A program made the position numbers and the translations under genes. Below are positions 36,773 through 47,340 of a stretch of DNA of 64,000 nucleotides, one piece after another. Location of the stretch: positions 1,736,001-1,800,000 of the forward strand of contig NZ_FXBL01000004.1 in NCBI RefSeq assembly GCF_900177325.1, in the 5' to 3' direction. Each line of letters opens with the position of its first letter. The first letter of the stretch is position 1. Source of the DNA: Mesorhizobium australicum (lineage in GTDB: Bacteria; Pseudomonadota; Alphaproteobacteria; Rhizobiales; Rhizobiaceae). Below the pieces are notes generated by a model, which worked only from the letters and a program-made list of their open reading frames with translations, was not told where the DNA came from and did no database searches.

Positions 36773-37159
36773 TCAGGCTTCGAGCAGGCCCAGCGGGCGG
36801 AAATGCTCGAAGTCGCGGTCGTCGTGGAGCAGACGGTGGCCGTTTTCGATGCAATAGGTCGCGATGACGACGTCGATCGTCTTGCGGACGGTCCTGCCGA
36901 GCGACCTTAGAATTCGGTAGTTCCGTGCCGCTTTGGGCGCCAGTTCTGGAGTGCTCAGCGCGACATGGTAGAATTGGCGCAGAAAACGCTCAATCCGCTC
37001 GGCTTGGAGATCGCTGCGAGCGCCCTGCAAGACTTCGATGAGGATCAGATCACCAATCAGGATCTGATCTGTGTCGGCAAGTTGCCTGATCTGAAGAACC
37101 TGCTTTGTCGGGGACCGGTTGAACCAGTCGATCCACACCGAGCTGTCGACAACGATCAT
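36773..37159 (-). CDS. vapC: VapC-family PIN ribonuclease toxin
   Basis: A 128-residue PIN toxin. Its acidic residues are 'VVDSSVWIDWF' (Asp5), 'ILIEVLQG' (Glu near 42), 'TIDVVIATYC' (Asp near 95) and 'HDDRDFEHF'. The free toxin cleaves RNA. Its start overlaps the antitoxin stop by 4 bases. Compared with the AbrB-coupled PIN toxin at 10253 it belongs to a different subgroup. Confidence 0.9.
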   Translation of the reverse strand: MIVVDSSVWIDWFNRSPTKQVLQIRQLADTDQILIGDLILIEVLQGARSDLQAERIERFLRQFYHVALSTPELAPKAARNYRILRSLGRTVRKTIDVVIATYCIENGHRLLHDDRDFEHFRPLGLLEA

Positions 37160-37368
37160 TTGATTTCGCCGAAATCCCGTCCTTCACGCATCTCGTCAAG
37201 ATTGCCTTCCCAGCCGATACCCCAAAGAGCATCCAGCGCCTCACGTTGCCGATGAAGGCGGACAAATTTTTCAAGCGCGGCCTCGATTGCGGCTTTCTTT
37301 GTCGAGACGCCCGCGATCTTTTTTGCCTCCTCGAGGAGCTGCTCGTCGATATCGATATTGGTCCGCAT
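37156..37368 (-). CDS. vapB: VapB-type antitoxin
   Basis: A 70-residue protein with a ribbon-helix-helix N-terminus ('MRTNIDIDEQLLEEAKKI', 'KKAAIEAALEKFVRLHRQRE') and a short C-terminal toxin-binding tail ('LWGIGWEGNLDEMREGRDF'). It neutralises the VapC toxin and represses its own operon. The start at 37368 is set by the RHH start and a GAGG-like site. The open frame further upstream includes the operator and was discounted. Confidence 0.9.
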   Translation of the reverse strand: MRTNIDIDEQLLEEAKKIAGVSTKKAAIEAALEKFVRLHRQREALDALWGIGWEGNLDEMREGRDFGEIK

Positions 37369-37379
37369 TGACGCACCCA

Positions 37380-37409
37380 ATGTGTATGAACTCCTCCAAT
37401 CATACACAT
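37380..37409. promoter_or_regulatory. VapB operator
   Basis: A perfect inverted repeat with 10-base arms (ATGTGTATGA and TCATACACAT) separated by 10 bases lies 11 bases upstream of the antitoxin start. This spacing fits a VapB dimer-of-dimers site, typical of autoregulated vapBC operons. Confidence 0.75.
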
Positions 37410-37641
37410 CGCTGCGGCCGCTCGCAATGAACCCCTTCCGTCGGCGCGGTTCCTGCGATACAGAGCCCCTCATGACCCCGCGCCACCTCATCCGCGCCAT
37501 ACGAATTATCGGCCCGGCCGTCCGGCCGGCCTGAACGGCTGCCGACGGTCCGGGTTTCCCGCGCATTTGCGCGTCTTTCCATCCGTGATATTGGCCTGCC
37601 CGCGCGCTGTCGCGCATCCGGGCAAAACCTTGCGACCGATC

Positions 37642-40635
37642 ATGACCGACACGAAGATCGACTATTCCACCACGCTCTACCTGCCGCAGACGGATTTTCC
37701 GATGCGCGCGGGCCTGCCCGAGAAGGAGCCGCAGATCGTGGCGCGCTGGCAGGAGATGGGGCTCTACAAGCTATTGCGCGAGGACGCGGCCGGGCGACCG
37801 AAATACGTGCTGCACGACGGCCCGCCCTACGCCAACGGCAACATCCACATCGGCCACGCGCTGAACAAGATCCTCAAGGACATCATCACGCGCTCCTTCC
37901 AGATGCGCGGGTTCGATAGCAACTATGTGCCCGGCTGGGACTGCCACGGCCTGCCGATCGAGTGGAAGATCGAGGAGGAGAACTACCGTTCAAAGGGCAG
38001 GGCGAAGCCGGACCTGTCGCAGCCGGCCGCCATGGTCGAGTTCCGCCAGGAATGCCGCGCCTATGCCGAGAACTGGATCAAGGTGCAGGGCGCCGAGTTT
38101 CAGCGCCTCGGCGTTATCGGCGACTTCGACAATCCCTACACGACGATGAATTTCCACGCCGAGTCACGCATTGCCGGCGAGCTCTTGAAGTTCGCGAAGA
38201 GCGGGCAGCTCTATCGAGGCTCCAAGCCGGTGATGTGGTCGGTTGTCGAGCGCACCGCGCTCGCCGAGGCCGAGGTCGAATATCAGGATTATGAAAGCGA
38301 TACGGTCTGGGCGAAGTTCCCGGTAAAGGAGTTCTTCCGCCGCGTTGCGACCGGCCCGGGTGAGAACGATTTCCGCCTGGAGGAGGTGCCGGTCTCGGTG
38401 CTGATCTGGACGACGACGCCATGGACTCTCCCAGGCAACCGCGCGATCGCCTTCTCGCCGAAGGTCCAGTACGGCATGTACAGGGTCGTGTCGGCGGAGA
38501 ACGACTACGGGCCACAGCCGGGCGAGCGTTTCGTCATCGCCGACGCGCTTGTGGGGTCGTGCGCCGAAAAGGCCAAGCTGACTTTCGAGAAGGAGAGCGC
38601 CGTCCATGCTGCCGTGCTGGCTGGCATGACGGCCGAGCACCCCTTCAAGGGTCTCGGTGGCGGCTACGAGTTCGTCGTCCCGCTGCTTCCCGGCGACCAT
38701 GTGACCGACGACGCCGGCACCGGCTTTGTGCACACCGCGCCCGGCCATGGCCGCGAGGATTTCGACGCCTGGACGGATGCGGCGAAGGATCTCCGGGCGA
38801 AGGGCATCGATACGGCGATCCCGTTCACGGTCGACGACGCCGGCTTCTTCACCAAGGATGCGCCTGGCTTCGGGCCGGACCGCGAGGGTGGCGCCGCGCG
38901 CGTCATCGACGACAACGGCAAGAAGGGCGATGCCAACAAGGCAGTGATTGACGAACTGATCGCCCGCAACATGTTGTTCGCGCGCGGCAAGCTGAAGCAT
39001 CAGTATCCGCATTCCTGGCGGTCGAAGAAGGCGGTCATCTTCCGCAACACGCCGCAGTGGTTCGTCCACATGGACAAGGAACTGGACGGCTATGGCCTGC
39101 CAGCAGGGGCGAAGAAGGCTCAGTCGGACACGCTGCGCACCCGTGCGCTGGCAGCCATCGACGCTACCCGCTTTGTGCCCGCGCAGGGGCAGACGCGGTT
39201 GCGCGCGATGATCGAGGAACGTCCCGACTGGGTGCTGTCGCGCCAGCGCGCCTGGGGCGTGCCGATCTGCGTCTTCGCCGACGAGGACGGCAACGTGCTC
39301 AAGGACGACGCCGTCAACGCCCGCATCCTGGAAGCGTTCGAGAAAGAAGGGGCCGATGCGTGGTTCGCGGAGGGCGCGCGCGAGCGCTTCCTGGGCTCCC
39401 GCGCCAACGAGCCGTGGACGATGGTCAAGGACATCCTCGACGTCTGGTTCGATTCAGGCTCGACCCATACCTTCACGCTGGAGGATCGGCCCGACCTGAA
39501 GTGGCCGGCGGACGTCTACCTCGAAGGCTCCGACCAGCATCGCGGCTGGTTCCACTCCTCGCTTCTGGAAGCCTGCGGCACGCGCGGCCGCGCGCCCTAC
39601 GATGCGGTCATCACCCACGGCTTCACCATGGCCGAGGACGGCCGGAAGATGTCGAAGTCGCTCGGCAACCAGGTGTTCCCGCAGGACGTGATGAAGCAGT
39701 CCGGCGCCGACATCCTGCGGCTGTGGGTGGCGACGACCGACTATTGGGAGGACCAGCGCCTCGGCAAGTCGATCATCCAGACCAACATCGACGCCTACCG
39801 CAAGCTGCGCAACACCATCCGCTGGATGCTGGGCACCCTGGCGCACGACGAGGGCGAGGAAGTCGCGCTCGCCGACATGCCGGAGCTGGAGCGCCTCATG
39901 CTGCACCGTCTGTCGGAACTCGACGAGATCGTGCGCAAGGGCTACGACGCCTTCGACTTCAAGCGCATCGCCAAGTCGCTGCTCGACTTCGCCGTGGTAG
40001 ACCTGTCGGCCTTCTACTTCGACGTCCGCAAGGACGCGCTCTACTGCGATGCGCCGTCGAGCGTGCGCCGCAAGGCTTCGGTCGTGGTCGTGCGCCATCT
40101 TTTCGACTGCATGGTGAAATGGCTTGGACCGCTCTTGCCTTTCACCACCGAGGAGGCCTGGCTCGACCGCAATCCGGGCGCGCGTTCGGTGCATCTTGAG
40201 CAGTTCCCCGACGTTCCGGCCGGCTGGCGCGATGAGGCGCTGGCTGAGAAGTGGCGCAAGGTGAGGCTCGTACGCCGCGTCGTCACCGGCGCGCTGGAGC
40301 TGAAGCGGGCGGAGAAGGCGATCGGGTCGTCGCTGGAAGCGGCACCGCGCGTGTTTATCGCCGATCCGGAGCTCGCAGCCGCCGTCGCGGATGTCGACAT
40401 GGCCGAGGTCGCCATCACCAGCGGCATTTCCGTCGTCGCGGGCGAAGGGCCGGCGGATGCCTTCCGCCTTGACGAGGTGAAGGGCGTGGCGGTGGTCTTC
40501 GAGGCGGCACCCGGCACGAAATGCGCGCGGTCGTGGCGCTACACGACCGATGTCGGCTCGGATCCGGAATTCCCGGATGTGTCCGCGCGCGACGCGGCGG
40601 CGCTGCGCGAACTCGAGACGCTGGGCCGTCTTTAG
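37642..40635 (+). CDS. ileS: isoleucyl-tRNA synthetase
   Basis: Class I synthetase for tRNA-Ile with editing domain. The 997-residue protein has '[19 protein letters not shown]' (HIGH motif), the editing-domain block '[16 protein letters not shown]' and '[13 protein letters not shown]' (KMSKS). The ATG at 37642 ([11 protein letters not shown]) is used; 75 bases of open frame upstream have no matching start signal. The 233-base gap before it holds only GC-rich sequence with a short hairpin. Confidence 0.96.
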   Translation: MTDTKIDYSTTLYLPQTDFPMRAGLPEKEPQIVARWQEMGLYKLLREDAAGRPKYVLHDGPPYANGNIHIGHALNKILKDIITRSFQMRGFDSNYVPGWDCHGLPIEWKIEEENYRSKGRAKPDLSQPAAMVEFRQECRAYAENWIKVQGAEFQRLGVIGDFDNPYTTMNFHAESRIAGELLKFAKSGQLYRGSKPVMWSVVERTALAEAEVEYQDYESDTVWAKFPVKEFFRRVATGPGENDFRLEEVPVSVLIWTTTPWTLPGNRAIAFSPKVQYGMYRVVSAENDYGPQPGERFVIADALVGSCAEKAKLTFEKESAVHAAVLAGMTAEHPFKGLGGGYEFVVPLLPGDHVTDDAGTGFVHTAPGHGREDFDAWTDAAKDLRAKGIDTAIPFTVDDAGFFTKDAPGFGPDREGGAARVIDDNGKKGDANKAVIDELIARNMLFARGKLKHQYPHSWRSKKAVIFRNTPQWFVHMDKELDGYGLPAGAKKAQSDTLRTRALAAIDATRFVPAQGQTRLRAMIEERPDWVLSRQRAWGVPICVFADEDGNVLKDDAVNARILEAFEKEGADAWFAEGARERFLGSRANEPWTMVKDILDVWFDSGSTHTFTLEDRPDLKWPADVYLEGSDQHRGWFHSSLLEACGTRGRAPYDAVITHGFTMAEDGRKMSKSLGNQVFPQDVMKQSGADILRLWVATTDYWEDQRLGKSIIQTNIDAYRKLRNTIRWMLGTLAHDEGEEVALADMPELERLMLHRLSELDEIVRKGYDAFDFKRIAKSLLDFAVVDLSAFYFDVRKDALYCDAPSSVRRKASVVVVRHLFDCMVKWLGPLLPFTTEEAWLDRNPGARSVHLEQFPDVPAGWRDEALAEKWRKVRLVRRVVTGALELKRAEKAIGSSLEAAPRVFIADPELAAAVADVDMAEVAITSGISVVAGEGPADAFRLDEVKGVAVVFEAAPGTKCARSWRYTTDVGSDPEFPDVSARDAAALRELETLGRL

Positions 40636-40820
40636 CGATTGTTCGCATTTGCAGGGCAATGTGACCGGACGGCAACGCCCGGTCGTTGCCGTGGCGAATG
40701 CCATGAGATAAACAGGCTTGAATTCCCGGCGCCATCATTTTGCCGGATCGGGATGGGTTATCGGTGTCGGAGAAGGCGCCGAGGCCGGATGACCTTCCGA
40801 ACGACACGAAGCGGACGAAT

Positions 40821-41495
40821 ATGAAGATGACGATCGAGCACGCCCGCACGACCCGCAGGATTTCCGCCGGCGCCCTAGCGGCCGTCTCGGCGGTCGCGCT
40901 TTCGGGCTGCGTCGGCATGGCGCCGACCTACGGCACCGGCAAGGCCGCCGACACCCAGCTGATGGAGGACGTGACCGGCATGTTCTCGCTGTCCGGCACC
41001 AAGAAGCGCGAGCAGATCGACTACAAGCCGCGTCCCGAACTGGTGAAGCCGGCGAATGACGAGGTCCTCCCGACCCCGCAGGACAACATCACCACGGCGT
41101 CGGCCGGCGGCGCCTGGCCCGAATCGCCCGAGGCGCGGCTTGCCCGCGTCCGCGCCGACGCCACCCAGAACCGCGACAGCCTCGGCTTCGAGCCCGAGGT
41201 GGACATGCCGATCGAGAAGAACCGCCGGACCGTGCGCTCCACCCGCGGCGACGACGTCAATCTCGACGGCAGCTCGGTCTCGATCGAGAAGCAGCGTGAG
41301 GATTTCAACCGGCGCATCGCGATGAGCAACCAGGGCAGCGCAACCCAGCGCCGCTATCTGAGCGAGCCGCCGCTCGAATATCGCCAGCCCGCCGCGACCG
41401 CTGCGACCGACGACGTCGGCGAAGACGAGTGGAAGAAGGAAAAGCGCCGCAAGGCCGGCCATACCAAGAAGAGCTCGAGCTGGTGGCCTTTCTAG
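40821..41495 (+). CDS. putative lipoprotein
   Basis: A 224-residue exported lipoprotein. MKMTIEHARTTRRISAGALA leads to a lipobox 'AVALSGC' near residue 30 and a highly charged, low-complexity mature part (RRTVRSTRGDDVNLDGSSVSIEKQREDF...). A GTG at 40763 would add 19 residues; 40821 gives the better signal peptide. The family resembles conserved rhizobial hypotheticals of this type, but the function is unknown. The 3' end converges on tadA with a 9-base gap. Confidence 0.65.
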   Translation: MKMTIEHARTTRRISAGALAAVSAVALSGCVGMAPTYGTGKAADTQLMEDVTGMFSLSGTKKREQIDYKPRPELVKPANDEVLPTPQDNITTASAGGAWPESPEARLARVRADATQNRDSLGFEPEVDMPIEKNRRTVRSTRGDDVNLDGSSVSIEKQREDFNRRIAMSNQGSATQRRYLSEPPLEYRQPAATAATDDVGEDEWKKEKRRKAGHTKKSSSWWPF

Positions 41496-41504
41496 GCTAC
41501 TTCG

Positions 41505-41960
41505 TCACGAGCGCCTTTCGGCGAAGAACGATCTGAGCAGACTGGCGGCTTCGCTTTCAGCCAGTCCGTCATAGACCTCCGGCGCATGGTGACAGGTTGG
41601 CTGGGTGAAGAAGCGCCCGCCGCTTTCGACCGCTCCCCCTTTAGGATCTCTCGCACCGTAGTAGAGCCGCCGCAGCCGCGCGAAAGAAATCGCCGCGGCG
41701 CACATGGCGCAGGGCTCCAGCGTCACGTAGAGGTCCGCGCCGGTCAGCCGTTCGCTGCCGGTTTCGGCGCAGGCCTGGCGGATGGCAAGGATCTCTGCAT
41801 GCGCGGTTGGGTCGTTGAGCTCTCGCGTGCGGTTGCCGGCGCGGGCGAGCACGACGCCGTCGCGGACGATCAGCGCCCCGACCGGAACCTCGCCGCGCTC
41901 CGCCGCCGCGCGGGCTTCCGCGAGCGCCTCGGCCATGAAATCGCGTCGTGATACGTGCAT
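41505..41960 (-). CDS. tadA: tRNA-adenosine(34) deaminase
   Basis: Deaminates A34 to inosine at the wobble position of tRNA-Arg. The 151-residue zinc enzyme has 'TAHAEILAI' (His54, catalytic Glu56) and 'LEPCAMCAAA' (Cys84 and Cys87 as zinc ligands). Its start is at 41960. It is divergent from rluB with 69 bases between them, and convergent with the lipoprotein gene. Confidence 0.93.
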   Translation of the reverse strand: MHVSRRDFMAEALAEARAAAERGEVPVGALIVRDGVVLARAGNRTRELNDPTAHAEILAIRQACAETGSERLTGADLYVTLEPCAMCAAAISFARLRRLYYGARDPKGGAVESGGRFFTQPTCHHAPEVYDGLAESEAASLLRSFFAERRS

Positions 41961-42029
41961 CTTTCCCTGAATTCCCTCGCGCGAACAAGGCGCACCTGTT
42001 AGTTACCCGCCTCGAGAGGCAAAGGCCAC

Positions 42030-43973
42030 ATGAGCGACGAACGAAAGAAATCTCCTGGCAATCGCGGCCCCGGTGGAGGTGGTCCTGGCGGACGCGGCCC
42101 TTCGGGTGGACCGAAGGGCGGCAAGCCGAGCTACGGCAAGCCTGCCCGAAAGAAGGGCGACCGGCAGCCTGCCTATCGCACGGAACGTACGCCGCGGCCT
42201 GCGGGCGCGGCGGCCGAAAAGCGCGAACCGAGGCCACGCCGCGACGATGCGGCAGCATCGGCCGATGCTCCGAAGAGGAGTTTCAAGCCACGTGGAGAGG
42301 ACCGCGGCGAAAAGCCGGCGCGCGCCGAGGGACGGCCGTTCCGCAAGTCCGGCCCCGGCGAACGCCCTTTTGCAGGCAGAAGTGGCGACAAGCCGTACCG
42401 GAAGCCCGCGGAAGCCGGCGAGAAACGCGAGTATCGCCCGCGCCGGGATGATGCGGCCGCCGGCGACGGGCCGAAGCGCGCCTATCGGCCGCGTTCGGAG
42501 GGAGACAAGCCCTACCGGAAGCCTGAGGGCGACCGTCCGTTCCGCAAGCCGGCGGAAGCCGGGGAGAAGCGTGAATACCGTCCTCGCCGGGATGACGCGG
42601 CTGCTGCCGCCGACGGACCGAAGCGTGCCTATCGGCCACGACCCGATGGCGACAAGCCGTTCCGCAAGCAGGACGGCGACAAGCCCTTCCGCAAGCGTCC
42701 CGATGGCGAAGCGCCGCGTCCGGGCGGCCGGTCGCGCCCGTTCGCGGACAGGCCGGCACGCGAGGAGGCTGCGCCCGAGGAGGGCGAGCGCATCGCCAAG
42801 CGCCTGGCACGCGCCGGCATTTCGTCCCGCCGCGACGCCGAGGAGATGATCGCCGCCGGTCGCGTCAAGGTGAACGGCAAGGTGCTGGCCTCGCCGGCGA
42901 TCAATGTCGGGCCCGATGACGTGATCCATGTCGACAACGAGCTGATCCCCGCGATCGAGCGGACGCGGCTGTTCCTGTTTCACAAGCCGGGCGGCGTGGT
43001 GACTACCAACCGTGATCCGGAAGGCCGCAAGACCGTCTTCGACGTGCTGCCGCAGGGCCTGCCACGCCTGATGACCATAGGCCGGCTCGACATCAACACC
43101 GAAGGCCTGCTGCTCCTGACCAACGATGGCGGCCTTGCCCGCGTGCTCGAACTGCCGGCGACCGGCTGGCTGCGCCGCTATCGCGCCCGCGTCCATGGCC
43201 GCGTGGACGAGAAGGCGCTTGCCTCGCTGAAAGACGGCATCGCCGTCGACGGTGTGTTTTACGGCTCGATCGAGGCCTCGCTCGACCGTGAGCAGGGCAC
43301 CAATGCCTGGCTGACGATCGGCCTGCGCGAAGGCAAGAACCGCGAGGTTAAGAACGTGCTCGGCGCGCTCGGCCTCGACGTGTCGCGGCTGATCCGCGTC
43401 TCCTTCGGCCCCTTCCAGCTCGGCGAACTCGCCGAAGGCGCGGTGCAGGAGCTGAAGGGCAAGGCGCTGCGCGACCAGCTCGGCGACCGCCTGATCACGG
43501 AGGCCGGCGCAAATTTCGAGGCGCCGGTCGTCACGGAGTTCTCCAACAAGCCGGTTGTTCGCTCCCGCGATCCCGAGCCCGAAGCGGCACCTCGTCGCGA
43601 GCGGCGCTCCGAACCCGGCGAGGGCGGTCTGATCAAGAACCGCAAGCGGGCGAGGGAAGACCACCGCGAGGACGTGCTCGGCCGGCTCGGCACCAAGCCG
43701 GAGCGCGGCCGTTTCGAAGGCAAGGGTCCGGCCGGCGGCAGGCCGCGCGGGAGGACCGAAAAGCCCTTCGAGCCGCCCAAGACCCGCAGCGCGAATGTCT
43801 GGATGGCGCCAGGCGCCCGCCCGCAAGGCAAGCAGGGGAAGCCGAGCGAGGACGTAGCGCCCAGCCGGCGGCCCGAGGGTCCCCGCGACGGCAGCCAGGG
43901 TCGCAAGCGCCCCGCGGCGGCTGACGCCTCCTTCCGTCCGCGCGGTCCCCGCAAGCCGCGCAAGGACGATTGA
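42030..43973 (+). CDS. rluB: 23S rRNA pseudouridine synthase, RluB/RsuA family
   Basis: Converts a uridine of 23S rRNA to pseudouridine. The 647-residue protein is much longer than the ~300 usual. A basic, repetitive N-terminal arm (residues 1-250) precedes the S4 RNA-binding domain (~252-300), the catalytic domain with 'GRLDINTEGLLLLTNDG' (catalytic Asp353) and a basic C-terminal tail (~500-647). The exact site (RluB versus RluE or RsuA type) is inferred from the family. The stop overlaps rsmD. Confidence 0.87.
   Translation: MSDERKKSPGNRGPGGGGPGGRGPSGGPKGGKPSYGKPARKKGDRQPAYRTERTPRPAGAAAEKREPRPRRDDAAASADAPKRSFKPRGEDRGEKPARAEGRPFRKSGPGERPFAGRSGDKPYRKPAEAGEKREYRPRRDDAAAGDGPKRAYRPRSEGDKPYRKPEGDRPFRKPAEAGEKREYRPRRDDAAAAADGPKRAYRPRPDGDKPFRKQDGDKPFRKRPDGEAPRPGGRSRPFADRPAREEAAPEEGERIAKRLARAGISSRRDAEEMIAAGRVKVNGKVLASPAINVGPDDVIHVDNELIPAIERTRLFLFHKPGGVVTTNRDPEGRKTVFDVLPQGLPRLMTIGRLDINTEGLLLLTNDGGLARVLELPATGWLRRYRARVHGRVDEKALASLKDGIAVDGVFYGSIEASLDREQGTNAWLTIGLREGKNREVKNVLGALGLDVSRLIRVSFGPFQLGELAEGAVQELKGKALRDQLGDRLITEAGANFEAPVVTEFSNKPVVRSRDPEPEAAPRRERRSEPGEGGLIKNRKRAREDHREDVLGRLGTKPERGRFEGKGPAGGRPRGRTEKPFEPPKTRSANVWMAPGARPQGKQGKPSEDVAPSRRPEGPRDGSQGRKRPAAADASFRPRGPRKPRKDD
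42402..42692 (+). repeat. tandem 48/49-codon repeat in rluB
   Basis: Two units (residues 125-172 and 173-221, DNA 42402-42545 and 42546-42692) share the pattern KPAEAGEKREYRPRRDDAAA and AYRPR.GDKP.RK..GD.PFR, with a degenerate preceding copy. Length changes here would arise by slippage or unequal recombination. Confidence 0.8.
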
Positions 43974-44527
43974 TGCGCATTGTCGGCGGCGAGTTCCGCG
44001 GCCGCCCGCTTGCGACGCCGCGCTCCAGCGCGATCCGGCCGACCACCGACCGGACGCGCGAGGCTCTCTTCAACGTGCTCGCCCACCGCTACGCGGACAG
44101 GCTGGAAGGGGTGCGCGTGCTCGACCTCTTTTCCGGCACCGGTGCGCTGGGGCTGGAAGCCCTGTCGCGCGGGGCCGCCTTCTGCGTCTTCGTCGAGGAA
44201 TCGGCGGAAGGGCGCGGTCTCGTGCGGGAGAACGTCGAGGCGCTCGGCCTGCAGGGGCGCACCAAGATCTTCCGCCGCGATGCTACGTCGCTCGGTCCTT
44301 CGGGAACGCTCGGCTCCTTCGGCCTGCTCTTCGCCGATCCGCCCTATGGCAAGGGCCTCGGCGAGCGGGCGCTCGCGTCGGCGCGGGACGGCGGCTGGAT
44401 CGTTGCGGGCAGTCTCTGCGTGGTCGAGGAGGGCGCAGATGCGCCGTTTTCACCCGGCGACGGCTTCGAGATCGTCGATGAAAGATCCTATGGCGACACC
44501 ATCATCCGCTTCGTCGAAGTGACGTAA
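43973..44527 (+). CDS. rsmD: 16S rRNA (guanine(966)-N(2))-methyltransferase
   Basis: Methylates N2 of G966 in 16S rRNA with SAM. The 184-residue protein contains 'VRVLDLFSGTGALGLEALSRG' (SAM-binding) and 'LLFADPPYGKGL' (the D-P-P-Y catalytic motif). The ATG overlaps the rluB stop (TGATG), a coupling common in rhizobia. Confidence 0.93.
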   Translation: MRIVGGEFRGRPLATPRSSAIRPTTDRTREALFNVLAHRYADRLEGVRVLDLFSGTGALGLEALSRGAAFCVFVEESAEGRGLVRENVEALGLQGRTKIFRRDATSLGPSGTLGSFGLLFADPPYGKGLGERALASARDGGWIVAGSLCVVEEGADAPFSPGDGFEIVDERSYGDTIIRFVEVT

Positions 44528-44617
44528 GACAACAATTTTTCGCGACGGCCATGTTGCGGACACGCGCTTTGGCGACATGTCCCGCTACAATCGCCTGATT
44601 CACGGAGGGCTTGGGCA

Positions 44618-45997
44618 TTGCGGCATCATTTCTATCGGCATCTCGCCACGGCGACGGCGGTCTCCCTCGTCGTGCTCGCCTCGCCGGCCGTCATGGCCCA
44701 GGAGGTGCGGCAGGAGCCGGTCGCCGATTTCACCCTGGCCAACGGGCTGGAGGTGGTCGTCATCCCGGACCATCGCGCGCCGGTGGTCACACACATGCTC
44801 TGGTACAAGGTCGGCGGCTCCGACGAGGAACCCGGCAAGTCGGGCATCGCGCATTTCTTCGAGCACCTGATGTTCAAGGGCACGAAGAACGCGAAGCCCG
44901 GTGAGTTCTCCCGTCGCGTCGCCGAGATCGGCGGGCAGGAGAACGCCTTCACCTCTAATGACTACACGGCCTATTACCAACAGGTCTCGCCCGACGTCCT
45001 GCCCGATATGATGCGTTTCGAGGCCGATCGCATGCGCAACCTGATCCTCACCGATGAGGTGATCGGACCGGAGCGCGACGTGATCCTCGAAGAGCGCAAC
45101 TCGCGTGTCGACAGCGATCCGGGCGGCATCCTCGCCGAGGAGATCGACGCGACGCTCTACCAGAACCACCCCTACGGCACGCCGGTAATCGGCTGGAAGC
45201 ACGAGATCGCCCAACTCAATCGCAAGGACGCGATCGACTTCTACGACCGCTACTACGCGCCCAACAACGCGGTACTGGTCGTTGCCGGCGACGTCGACGC
45301 GGAGACGGTCAAGAAGCTCGCCGAGGACACCTATGCCAAGGTGCCGCGCGGACCGGACCTGCCGCCGCGCATCCGACCGACTGAGCCCGAACAGAATACC
45401 GCACGCACGGTAACGCTTAAGGACCCGCGCGTCGGCGTGCCGAGCTTCCAGAAGAACTGGCTTGTGCCGTCCTACACGAGTGCCGTGCGCGAGAAGCTCG
45501 ACGGCGAGCCCGAGGCGCTCGACCTTCTGTCGGAGATCCTTGGCGGCGGCATCCGCAGCCGCCTGCACCAGGAACTGGTCGTCAAGCGCGGCATCGCCTC
45601 GTCGGCCGGCGCCTACTATCAGGGCACCGCGCTCGACGACACCGACATCACCTTCTACGGCTCGCCCCGCGGCGCCGCCTCGCTGGCCGAGGTCGAGGCC
45701 GCCATTGACTCGGAGATCGCCAAGCTGATCGAAAGCGGCGTCACGCAGGAGGAACTGGACCGCGCCCGCAACCGCTTCCTGCGCAGCCTGATCTTCGCCC
45801 GCGACAGCCAGTCCGGCATGGCGCGCATCTACGGTTCGACGCTGACCACGGGGGGTTCGATCCGGGACATCGACGAATGGCCGGACCGCATCAGGAAGGT
45901 GACGACGGACGACATCCGCGCCGTCGCGAAGAAATATCTGTCGCCCGACCGGGCAGTGACGGGCTACCTGCTGCCCGCGGGAGGAAACGCCGGATGA
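44618..45997 (+). CDS. M16-family zinc metallopeptidase (catalytic member)
   Basis: A 459-residue exported peptidase, starting at TTG with GGAGGG 8 bases upstream. A leader peptide ([27 protein letters not shown]) precedes the M16 domain with the zinc motif '[11 protein letters not shown]' (HxxEH) and 'EERNSR', the third ligand. The C-terminal half contains '[27 protein letters not shown]'. It digests oligopeptides in the periplasm and pairs with the next gene, whose motif is lost. The genes overlap by 4 bases. Confidence 0.9.
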   Translation: MRHHFYRHLATATAVSLVVLASPAVMAQEVRQEPVADFTLANGLEVVVIPDHRAPVVTHMLWYKVGGSDEEPGKSGIAHFFEHLMFKGTKNAKPGEFSRRVAEIGGQENAFTSNDYTAYYQQVSPDVLPDMMRFEADRMRNLILTDEVIGPERDVILEERNSRVDSDPGGILAEEIDATLYQNHPYGTPVIGWKHEIAQLNRKDAIDFYDRYYAPNNAVLVVAGDVDAETVKKLAEDTYAKVPRGPDLPPRIRPTEPEQNTARTVTLKDPRVGVPSFQKNWLVPSYTSAVREKLDGEPEALDLLSEILGGGIRSRLHQELVVKRGIASSAGAYYQGTALDDTDITFYGSPRGAASLAEVEAAIDSEIAKLIESGVTQEELDRARNRFLRSLIFARDSQSGMARIYGSTLTTGGSIRDIDEWPDRIRKVTTDDIRAVAKKYLSPDRAVTGYLLPAGGNAG

Positions 45998-47340
45998 TCA
46001 CCCTTCGCATGGCTGCCGGGCGCATCGTCGCCCTAATTTCGCTGGTCCTTCTCCTTGCCCTGCCGGCCCTCTCCGCGGCGCGGGCCGAAGTGAAGATCCA
46101 GGACGTCGTCTCGTCAAAGGGCGTCCGCGCCTGGCTGGTGGAGGACTACTCCGTTCCGATCGTCTCGATCCGCTTCGCGCTGCGCGGCGGGTCGACCCAG
46201 GACCCGATCGGCAAGGAAGGGCTCGCCAACCTGATGACCGGCCTGTTCGACGAAGGGGCGGGCGATCTCGACAGCGACGCCTTCCAGCTTGGGCTGGACG
46301 ACGCGGGCGCCGAGATGAGCTTCAGCGCCGGCAGCGATGCGATCTACGGCTCGATGCGCATGCTCGCCGAGGGCCAGGACGAGGCCTTTGCGCTGCTGCG
46401 CCTGGCGATCCAGCAGCCGCGCTTCGACGCCGAGCCGCTGAACCGCATCCGCGACCAGATCGTCGCCGGAATCCAGGCGAGCGCGCTCGACCCCTCGACC
46501 AAGGGCGAGATCGCCTGGCGTGAGGCCCTCTATGCTGGCCATCCCTACGCGCGGCCGGACGAAGGCACGGAGGCGACTCTGGCCACCATCACGCCCGACG
46601 ATGTCAGGCAGTTCCACGACCGCGTCTTCGCTCGCGGCAACCTGGTCGTTGGCGTGGTCGGCGCGATCGACGCCGAGACGCTGAAGCGGCGTCTGGACGA
46701 ACTGTTCGGCGATCTACCGGCTGAGCCGACCCTTTCGCCTGTCGTGCGCGCCGAGCCGAAGTTCGCCCAGCAGATCAACGTGGCTTCCAACCTGCCGCAG
46801 ACCACGCTGCAGCTCGCCTGGCCCGGCATCGAGCGCAATGACCCGCAATTCTTCGCCGCCTACCTGATGAACCACATCCTCGGCGGCGGCTCGTTCTCGT
46901 CGCGCCTCTTCGAGGAGGTGCGCGAGAAGCGAGGCCTCACTTACGGGATCAGCTCCGCGCTGGTGAATCGCGACTATTCCTCTGCGCTGGTTATCGGCAC
47001 CTCGACCCGGGCCGATCGCGCAGCCGAGACGCTGGCGCTGATCCGCTCCGAGGTGGCGAAAATGGCGACGGAAGGCCCGACCCAGGCTGAGCTCGACTTC
47101 GCCAAGAAGTATGTGATCGGCGCCTACGCCATCAACAATCTCGACACGTCGGGCGCGATCGCCCGCACGCTGGTCGAGCTCCAGCTTGACGGCCTGGGCA
47201 TCGACTATATCGACCGCCGCACTACCCTCATCGAGGCGGTGACGCTGGACGATGTAAAGGCGGCCGCGAAGCGACTGCTCGAGTCTCAGCCGGCGGTGAT
47301 GGTGCTTGGTCCGGCCCTGCCCCAGAGCGCGGTCCAGTGA
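45994..47340 (+). CDS. M16-family peptidase-like protein (inactive partner)
   Basis: A 448-residue exported M16-like protein with a signal peptide ([20 protein letters not shown] and following). Where the partner has HxxEH this protein reads '[12 protein letters not shown]', so zinc binding is lost. The R/Y-type block '[24 protein letters not shown]' is intact. Catalytic and inactive M16 subunits often form heterodimers (as in PqqF-like or mitochondrial MPP systems). The ATG overlaps the upstream stop. Confidence 0.88.
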   Translation: MITLRMAAGRIVALISLVLLLALPALSAARAEVKIQDVVSSKGVRAWLVEDYSVPIVSIRFALRGGSTQDPIGKEGLANLMTGLFDEGAGDLDSDAFQLGLDDAGAEMSFSAGSDAIYGSMRMLAEGQDEAFALLRLAIQQPRFDAEPLNRIRDQIVAGIQASALDPSTKGEIAWREALYAGHPYARPDEGTEATLATITPDDVRQFHDRVFARGNLVVGVVGAIDAETLKRRLDELFGDLPAEPTLSPVVRAEPKFAQQINVASNLPQTTLQLAWPGIERNDPQFFAAYLMNHILGGGSFSSRLFEEVREKRGLTYGISSALVNRDYSSALVIGTSTRADRAAETLALIRSEVAKMATEGPTQAELDFAKKYVIGAYAINNLDTSGAIARTLVELQLDGLGIDYIDRRTTLIEAVTLDDVKAAAKRLLESQPAVMVLGPALPQSAVQ

